64,000 bases of DNA, taken from positions 54,533 to 118,532 of the forward strand of contig JAHBVH010000016.1 of the NCBI GenBank assembly GCA_019637645.1, in the 5' to 3' direction. Source of the DNA: Caldilineaceae bacterium. Lineage in GTDB: Bacteria > Chloroflexota > Anaerolineae > Caldilineales > Caldilineaceae. Numbering within the stretch: the first letter of the stretch is position 1; each line of letters opens with the position of its first letter. Positions 59,224 through 64,000 of this stretch are shown here, piece after piece. The notes beneath the pieces are model-generated. The model was not told where the DNA came from. It made no database searches and worked only from the letters and a program-made list of their open reading frames with translations. Both the position numbers and the translations under genes were made by a program.

Positions 59224-59817
59224 GGCATCAACTTGCTCTGAACTCTCGTAAATAGGCTTGTCGTCGGTCGTTTTGTCGCCCCGTCAAGCGAACTGAGTTT
59301 TGCTTTGAGCGATCAAAGCGGCAGAAACCACCTAGCGCCGAAGGGTACCCCCTGGCTGGATGCGTATTTTTGGGGAGGGTGGGTGGGCCACTTTGTGTAC
59401 GCGCTCGCTGCGGAAAGCCCTTCGACCAGGCACCCTGCCAGCACAACAGGCAGTGCCGCATGGCCTTCTGCAGTGACTTGTCACTTGACGTGATTCAAAA
59501 CCATAGGAGACTTGCGCTATAGCGATTTTGTATACAGGAACGCGCGCAGCAAACGTCGTTACTCAGATTACGCTGCCCTGGAAGTATAATATCATTAATG
59601 AGAATATAGGGCAATGAAGTAGCCGTAGCCCAATAGCGCAAGTACAAGCGTTGTGCTAGCCGCTGAGGCGGCTTTTCGCGGTTAGTTGCCGGGTTTATCC
59701 GCAGCTAGCAGGTCAACAGAAGCTAGGCGCGGACGCGGCAAAGCGGTCTATCAGCCAGTGGTTTGCTCCTCGCGCGTCGGTGCGCCAGAGAACATTACAA
59801 GCTGATAGACCGCCTAC
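59224..59817. other. Intergenic region upstream of the giant kinase
   Basis: About 590 bases with no supported gene. Near the right end a 13-base perfect stem (GCGGTCTATCAGC at 59743-59755 and its complement at 59801-59813) lies immediately after the dodecin stop. A small GCCGC-TGAG-GCGGC-TTTT hairpin is at 59659-59676. Confidence 0.45.
59743..59813 (-). terminator. Possible 3' stem-loop of the dodecin gene
   Basis: Perfect 13-base arms around a 45-base GC-rich loop, starting 4 bases after the dodecin stop codon on the minus strand. No T run, so transcript stabilisation is as likely as termination. Confidence 0.4.
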
Positions 59818-60033
59818 TTATTCGTCCACTTCAAACCCCACTTTGAGGGTCACTCGCCACAAGGTCACCTTGCCATCTTGTAGATCACCGCGTGTCTCGA
59901 TCACTTTGAACCAACACATATGATGGACTAACTTGGCGGCTTTGGCAATCGCATTGGTAATCGCGCCTTCCAGACTCTGCTTCGAGGTACCTGTCAGCTC
60001 AATGAGCTGCTCGATTGGTTCTGCTGTGCGCAT
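59818..60033 (-). CDS. Dodecin family flavin-binding protein
   Basis: A 71-residue protein with the dodecin pattern: LIELTGTSKQSLEGAITNAI, then KAAKLVHHMCWFKVIETRGDL, then VTLWRVTLKVGFEV. Dodecins form hollow dodecamers that store FMN/FAD. GAGGAG is 5 bases before the ATG at 60033; a longer frame from 60075 is not supported. Cys replaces the usual residue before the flavin-stacking Trp. Confidence 0.92.
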   Translation of the reverse strand: MRTAEPIEQLIELTGTSKQSLEGAITNAIAKAAKLVHHMCWFKVIETRGDLQDGKVTLWRVTLKVGFEVDE

Positions 60034-60349
60034 GCTTGCTCCTCTTTGGCTACCGCTTTGTTGCATCGCTAGCAAAATTAGCTAGCCAAGCATGTACACA
60101 GGAAGCATAGGGCTGCTATCGCTGGCGACGCTACTGTGGCATCGCCCAGAGAGCCCTGACTCGAAATAGCATAGCGCAAATGGGGTGAAATTGTACTCTA
60201 CCTAGATAGAGGCCGCGGATATAGCTCGCGCCATATCCGCCCCAGGTCATTCTTTCGGGTCACTCTTTCTGGTCATTGGTTCGACACGCGCTAGTAGAAC
60301 GCTACCCTGGCAGACCGCTACCCTGGCAGACCGCTACCCTGGCAGACCG
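60034..60349. other. Intergenic region between CYTH and dodecin genes
   Basis: About 315 bases. It holds a hairpin GCGGATAT/ATATCCGC (60215-60240), a likely terminator of the CYTH gene, and the 16-base tandem repeat at 60301-60354. No gene seen. Confidence 0.45.
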
Positions 60350-60354
60350 CTACC
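60301..60354. repeat. 16-bp tandem repeat, 3.4 units, reaching a stop codon
   Basis: Unit GCTACCCTGGCAGACC at 60301, 60317 and 60333, with a partial GCTACC at 60349 that contains the TAG stop of the CYTH gene (minus strand). Confidence 0.9.
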
Positions 60355-60829
60355 ATTGCGAAAAAGGATGGGTCACCAAACTAGCGTTAAAATAACGGCG
60401 ATCCGTGGTCACTTCTTGGCCCACCCACGCTGGCTTGACAAAGGCTTGCTCAACGCTCGTCAGCTCGACTTCGGCGACGATGAGGCCCGCATTTTCACCT
60501 AGGAATTCATCAACTTCCCAGATCAGATCAGCATGGGGAATGCGATAGCGGATCTTTTCGATCAAAGGCCGTAGGCAAAGCTGATCCAACAGCTCTGTTG
60601 CATCGGCCATAGGAATTTCATATTCATACTCGGCCCGGCTAGCCCCTTGCGACTTGCCTTTAATGGTCAAATAGCCAGCTTGTTCACCACTGGCGCGCTC
60701 ATGGACAGTGCGCACACGAACAGTCCGCGCCTTGTCTACTGTCAGATAGCCTTGGCGATAGTGCGCGCCCCCATCAGTGCGCCACGCATCCCCCTGGACT
60801 AAAAATTTGCGTTCAATTTCCTGTGCCAT
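60350..60829 (-). CDS. CYTH domain protein (inorganic triphosphatase / adenylate cyclase-like)
   Basis: A 159-residue CYTH protein with the N-terminal ExExK signature (Glu4, Glu6, Lys8 in EIERKF). Basic strands follow (ARTVRVRTV, GYLTIKGK), then the acidic strands EYEYEIP and WEVDEF. These line a tunnel that binds triphosphate with metal. Small bacterial members are usually tripolyphosphatases. The start at 60829 keeps the signature at residue 4; a longer frame from 60868 adds an unsupported extension. Confidence 0.9.
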   Translation of the reverse strand: MAQEIERKFLVQGDAWRTDGGAHYRQGYLTVDKARTVRVRTVHERASGEQAGYLTIKGKSQGASRAEYEYEIPMADATELLDQLCLRPLIEKIRYRIPHADLIWEVDEFLGENAGLIVAEVELTSVEQAFVKPAWVGQEVTTDRRYFNASLVTHPFSQW

Positions 60830-61309
60830 GTTCCCTGCTTTCTTGGATTGATTGGTGCGACCTGTCACTTGGCTGTTGTACCTAATGCTATACGCTACTA
60901 TAGCACTACCTAGGTTCTGCTGACATTTATCGCGCGGCCATCGGCGCTTATCGCGATCACGCGATACCTACCAGCAGCGGCTGGTGAAGGGCTTTTCTTC
61001 TCGCTTATGTTAGAGACGGTTTGTCGGGCAGCAACCAAAAGAGCAGCTAGTAGGAAGTAGGCCAGCCAAAGTCAGCATAGTTCTATTGCCTTTCCATAAC
61101 CCCTTCTCTATCTTGGTACATTCCGCATCCGCTCTTTCTATAAGAAGCTAAGACAGGCTTGCTTTTCTGCCCTGTTATTTACAACGTTGTTCACAACCCA
61201 ACCCACGTCGTAAGCACGCTTCTGGGCCATGCTGGTCAGCGTGGAGCAGAAACTTTGCCAGAAGGATGCGGCGTAAACCACGTCATGGAAGATTCAAAGG
61301 AGATAAACC
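60830..61309. other. Divergent intergenic region, CYTH and PRC-barrel genes
   Basis: About 480 bases that should contain promoters for both flanking genes. I could not pick a convincing -35/-10 pair and see no gene, RNA or strong palindrome. Confidence 0.4.
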
Positions 61310-62509
61310 ATGAAAAAAGTACTAGGTCTTTGTTTATTCCTTCCACTGCTGGTCTTAGCAGCTTGTGAAGGAATGGGAACAGGCAACGTGCCGCCCGAAG
61401 CCACCGCGACCGCCGCGGTGGCCACGGTAGCCGCGACGCCAACGGAAGAATTGAGCGCTACCACGGAAGTGACGGGCACAGAAGGTCTCACCGAAACCGA
61501 GGGCATGACCGGGACGGATGAGATTACCGAGACCGAAGGCATGACCGGGACTGGGGGCTTAACCGAGACTGGGGGTGTCAGTGGGGCTAGCGTTATCACC
61601 GGGACGGAAATGATGACCGGGACCGCGACAATGACGGAAACGGCGGGTGTCGAAGCTGCCCCACGACACCTGATCCGTGCGGCTGACCTACAAGGCTATA
61701 ATGTACAAAACCCAGCCGGTGAAAGCCTGGGAAGTGTACAAGATCTGGTGATCAACCTCGATACCGGCCAAATTCTTTTGGTGACCTTGGAATATGGCGG
61801 CTTCTTGGATATCGGCGACAAGGTCTTTCCCATTCCGTTGAGTGCCTTCCGCTTTGAACAGGAAACGGCTGATGTACCGCTGATCGATCCGGCCTTGCCT
61901 GGCGCTGTTGTTACTGATACGACCATTGTAACCGATACAACGACGATGACGGGTGTGGTCGATGACGCCTTGGTGATCGATACACTGCTGATCCTGGATA
62001 TTCCTGAAGAAACCTTCCAAAATGCCCCGGGCTTTGCGGATAACTTTCCTGTGTTGACCGATCCAGCGAGCATTGGCGACATTGAGCGCTTCTATCGCGA
62101 GCTAGGCGAAGATGTGATTGGTCACCCCATTGCCGAAACCAACTTGGACGAACTGAGCGGTCGCGTTGTTAAGCTCAGCGACCTGGAAGGCGGCAATGTG
62201 GAGAATCCAGCGGGTGAGGGGATTGGCGAAATTACCGATATGTTGATCGATCTACGCGCTGGCCGCGTGGAATATTTGATTCTTTCCTTCGGTGGCTTCC
62301 TTGGCATCGGGCAAAATCGCTATGCCGTGCCGGTTGATGCCTTTGTAGTTATTCCGACGAGTGCGGATGTCGAAGAAGGCTGGCCGGAACTAGTTCTAGA
62401 CATTACCGAAGAGCAGCTACAGACAGCACCGATCTTTGACGATACCACGCTCGGTCTGCCCGACTGGGATCGGGATAGCCGCCAGTACTGGCTCCCCCAG
62501 ACCAACTAA
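61310..62509 (+). CDS. Lipoprotein with two PRC-barrel domains
   Basis: A 399-residue protein. The lipobox LAAC19 follows a short signal peptide. A Thr/Glu/Gly repeat region (about 45-110, TETEGMTGT units) acts as a spacer. Two PRC-barrel domains follow (about 118-190, LQGYNVQNPAGESLGSVQDL; about 285-355, LEGGNVENPAGEGIGEITDM), each ending in a GGFLDIG or GGFLGIG turn. The region between them may be another small domain. PRC barrels bind RNA, proteins or metabolites; here the protein lies outside the membrane. AAAGGAG precedes the ATG. Confidence 0.88.
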   Translation: MKKVLGLCLFLPLLVLAACEGMGTGNVPPEATATAAVATVAATPTEELSATTEVTGTEGLTETEGMTGTDEITETEGMTGTGGLTETGGVSGASVITGTEMMTGTATMTETAGVEAAPRHLIRAADLQGYNVQNPAGESLGSVQDLVINLDTGQILLVTLEYGGFLDIGDKVFPIPLSAFRFEQETADVPLIDPALPGAVVTDTTIVTDTTTMTGVVDDALVIDTLLILDIPEETFQNAPGFADNFPVLTDPASIGDIERFYRELGEDVIGHPIAETNLDELSGRVVKLSDLEGGNVENPAGEGIGEITDMLIDLRAGRVEYLILSFGGFLGIGQNRYAVPVDAFVVIPTSADVEEGWPELVLDITEEQLQTAPIFDDTTLGLPDWDRDSRQYWLPQTN

Positions 62510-62637
62510 AGCGGATATCACATTACGCCCCACGGCGGGATAGTACGCACACCGACTCGAGCGCAACACAAGCAGAGCAGTAGGACCGGCACCCCTTAGC
62601 AGCGCAGGGTAAAAGGAGTAGGGTAAAAGGAACTTCA

Positions 62638-62668
62638 ATCCCGATGACGTCAGTAGAGTCATCGGGAT
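62638..62668 (+). terminator. Terminator-like hairpin after the PRC-barrel gene
   Basis: ATCCCGATGAC / GTCAGTAGA / GTCATCGGGAT, perfect 11-base arms, followed by TCTAGCTTTT. Confidence 0.7.
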
Positions 62669-62671
62669 TCT

Positions 62672-62760
62672 AGCTTTTCGGACAGTGTCCCAGGCTGAAG
62701 CCCTGAGGCTGGTAGGGGAAGCCCCGCTGAAACCACCGGGCTCTTATCGTCGCTAGCAAC
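62672..62760 (+). ncRNA. Possible structured 5' leader of the DUF3309 gene
   Basis: A GC-rich stretch with nested pairing potential. GGGG-AAG-CCCC (62715-62725) lies inside CTGGT / ACCACCGG pairing, and an AGGCTGAAGCCCT hairpin precedes it. No known riboswitch class was recognised. The call rests only on visible pairing. Confidence 0.25.
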
Positions 62761-62781
62761 AATCAAAAGGAGAACAATCCT

Positions 62782-62937
62782 ATGTCACGCACAATCTTAC
62801 TGATCATCGTCATCTTCTTGCTACTAGCAGCCTTGCCGACTTGGCCCTATAGCGTTGGCTGGGGCTACTATCCCAGTGGTGGCCTTGGGCTGATCTTGCT
62901 CATCATCTTGCTCTTGGTCATTATGGGGCGGATTTAG
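62782..62937 (+). CDS. DUF3309 small membrane peptide
   Basis: A 51-residue peptide. Two short hydrophobic helices (ILLIIVIFLLLAALP and LGLILLIILLLVIM) flank TWPYSVGWGYYPSGG, the conserved DUF3309 centre. AAAAGGAG is 9 bases before the ATG. Members are tiny membrane proteins of unknown function, often in stress gene neighbourhoods. It sits between two strong hairpins, so it is probably transcribed alone. Confidence 0.9.
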   Translation: MSRTILLIIVIFLLLAALPTWPYSVGWGYYPSGGLGLILLIILLLVIMGRI

Positions 62938-62962
62938 GCGTCGGGGGTCATCGACGGCGTCT

Positions 62963-63009
62963 ACCGGATGGAGGGGTCAGGGTTAGAAAACCTGACCCCT
63001 CCATCCGGT
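62963..63009 (+). terminator. Strong hairpin after the DUF3309 gene
   Basis: Perfect 19-base arms (ACCGGATGGAGGGGTCAGG at 62963-62981, complement at 62991-63009) with a GTTAGAAAA loop, 25 bases after the stop. Confidence 0.7.
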
Positions 63010-63044
63010 GTTGCTTGACCAATGTCCGCAAAAGGCAATTCTCC

Positions 63045-63087
63045 ATAACAAAAGACCGGTCGCGGCATGCGACCGGTCTTTTGTTAT
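63045..63087. terminator. Bidirectional intrinsic terminator
   Basis: Perfect 19-base arms (ATAACAAAAGACCGGTCGC / GGCAT / complement). The A run on one side and T run on the other allow use in both directions, between the DUF3309 and SIMPL genes. Confidence 0.85.
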
Positions 63088-63118
63088 GGGGATAGCTCAA
63101 CTAGGTTAGGGTCTTTGC

Positions 63119-63880
63119 CTATTCGGCTGGTGTGGCACCGTAGATCACCTCTAGTTGAACGGTTACATTCAATTGGCCGGGCACAATGGGCCCACCGCCG
63201 CCCCCCATGCCGGTTTGACTAGCGAGCGCCATACCAGAGCCGCCATAAAAGCCACCACGGCTGCCAATAATCTCGCTTACGCTGATGACGCCCCCAAGCT
63301 GCAGACCAGTCAACTCGGCCAGTTCTTGCGCCTTTGCGCCAGCTTGCTCAATGGCCGCGGCCCGGGCCGCCGAAGCCGCCGCGCTCGGGTCATCCACGCT
63401 AAAGGTGACACCAAAGATGTTATTGGCGCCTGCTGCAATCGCGGCGTCTAATACCGTAGGCACCTGGGCCAGATCACGCACAGTCGCATTGACATTATTG
63501 GTGACGCGATAGAGGGGGGCTTGTGGCTGTGTACCAGTGGGGCCTGTGGGGCCAAAATCGGCAAAGATGGTAAAGCCAGAAGTTTGAATATCCTCTTCGG
63601 CTACGCCCTGTTCCTGAATGGCCGCGAGCACAGCATTCATAATCTCCTGTGCTTCGCTACTAGCAGCCTGGACATCTTCGTTCGCGACTTGCACACCGAT
63701 ATTCACGACGGCAATATCGGGCTCTATCGGCACGCTGCCCTCCCCAACCACTGTAATGGTATTGGGAATCGACGGGGTTGTGGTGGTTGTGTCTTGTGCC
63801 TCGGCTAGCTGTGGCACACCGGCTAGCAACAACAGCCCCACCACAAGTCCTACCACGGTTTGACGGGAAATCAGTTTCAT
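63119..63880 (-). CDS. Exported SIMPL (DUF541) domain protein
   Basis: A 253-residue protein. The signal peptide VVGLVVGLLLLAGVPQLAEA is cleaved around residue 28. A Thr-rich stretch leads to the SIMPL domain: ITVVGEGSVPIEPDIAVVNIGVQ, IQTSGFTI, YRVTNNVNATVRDL, and GVTFSVDDP. Family members are periplasmic or outer-membrane proteins with stress and oxidative-damage links. A Gly-rich loop (GGFYGGSGM, GMGGGGG) lies before the last strand. AAGGAG is 8 bases before the ATG. Confidence 0.9.
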   Translation of the reverse strand: MKLISRQTVVGLVVGLLLLAGVPQLAEAQDTTTTTPSIPNTITVVGEGSVPIEPDIAVVNIGVQVANEDVQAASSEAQEIMNAVLAAIQEQGVAEEDIQTSGFTIFADFGPTGPTGTQPQAPLYRVTNNVNATVRDLAQVPTVLDAAIAAGANNIFGVTFSVDDPSAAASAARAAAIEQAGAKAQELAELTGLQLGGVISVSEIIGSRGGFYGGSGMALASQTGMGGGGGPIVPGQLNVTVQLEVIYGATPAE

Positions 63881-63951
63881 AGTAATTCTCCTTATCTATC
63901 TTCTGATTGAGTCGGCATCCTACAAATGGCTGGCCGACCGGCAGTACTTGC

Positions 63952-63999
63952 TTACACCAATTCGCGGACTTTGTTCTCAAAGACAGTACCCGCAATCTG
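63952..63999 (-). CDS. Possible C-terminus of a gene entering from the right edge
   Basis: An open minus-strand frame from the window edge reads QIAGTVFENKVRELV and stops at TAA 63952-63954. The residue pattern looks coding, but only 15 residues are visible, so no family can be named. Confidence 0.3.
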   Translation of the reverse strand, partial: QIAGTVFENKVRELV

Positions 64000-64000
64000 G

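Noticed and set aside
59683..59712. Minus-strand sequence reading LLAADKPGN-stop, like the end AADKSGS of the EAD1-trypsin gene
   Set aside because: The similarity is limited to about nine codons and does not extend upstream, so a gene fragment cannot be claimed.
45110..61125. Similar sequences CTCTATATCTGGACCATTCCG (45110) and CTCTATCTTGGTACATTCCG (61106) upstream of two envelope-stress genes
   Set aside because: Only two copies, at different distances from the starts (61 and 185 bases); not enough to claim a shared promoter.
62672..62760. Leader of the DUF3309 gene as a known riboswitch (fluoride, c-di-GMP, SAM, ydaO)
   Set aside because: Compared with remembered consensus sequences, none of the conserved core motifs is present.

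Overview
The window looks like part of a Chloroflexota chromosome, most likely an aerobic Anaerolineae/Caldilinea-type lineage. This is inferred from gene content, not from a marker gene. The signs are Thr/Pro-rich linkers on exported proteins, a DUF2723 membrane protein, STAND NTPases with TPR tails, a eukaryote-type UTP-glucose-1-phosphate uridylyltransferase, a fused CoxA/CoxC oxidase subunit, very long PAS/GAF histidine kinases, and many palindromic intergenic repeats. No rRNA, tRNA, CRISPR array, integrase or transposase was seen.

Layout. 0-3.5 kb: the start of an exported carboxypeptidase-regulatory-like protein cut by the window edge, a clan-A glycoside-hydrolase-like protein and a degenerate DJ-1-like protein. 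3.5-12.5 kb: the most unusual block. It holds a STAND NTPase and a separate TPR protein, a 55-residue exported peptide convergent with the TPR gene, a second STAND-TPR protein, an HExxH peptidase, and an EAD1-trypsin fusion. This fits a nucleotide-regulated biological-conflict (defence or self-monitoring) locus with protease effectors. 12.7-17 kb: a sulfatase, a split transketolase (N and C subunits) and a hydroxyacid dehydrogenase, possibly for use of a sulfated sugar. 17-23.3 kb: a HEAT-repeat protein, a sortase-like lipoprotein without its catalytic Cys, a GT2-phosphoglycosyltransferase fusion, an SH3b protein and a DUF2723 protein, i.e. envelope glycan functions. 23.3-31 kb, minus strand: a sirtuin, a DUF362 protein, a second sulfatase, a DinB protein, thymidylate synthase, an SDR and a surface-anchored beta-sandwich protein.

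31-38.4 kb: a Bcp peroxiredoxin, an ECF sigma factor with a membrane partner, a Crp/Fnr regulator, a free-standing IleRS C-terminal-like domain and UDP-glucose pyrophosphorylase. 38.6-43.4 kb: a haem-copper terminal oxidase operon. 43.7-64 kb: a stress and signalling block with CsbD, a DJ-1/PfpI protein, an SRPBCC membrane protein, a PAP2 phosphatase, a chimeric DUF892 gene, two adjacent histidine kinases (one of 2744 residues with an inactive-looking CheB domain), dodecin, a CYTH protein, a PRC-barrel lipoprotein, a DUF3309 peptide and a SIMPL protein.

Two features run through the whole window. One is a family of about 75-bp palindromic elements bounded by GTTACGCA/TGCGTAAC, with shorter derivatives. 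The other is a high number of short tandem duplications (10-16-bp units), several of them inside genes or on stop codons. Starts were chosen mainly by Shine-Dalgarno position, and several differ from the longest possible reading frame.
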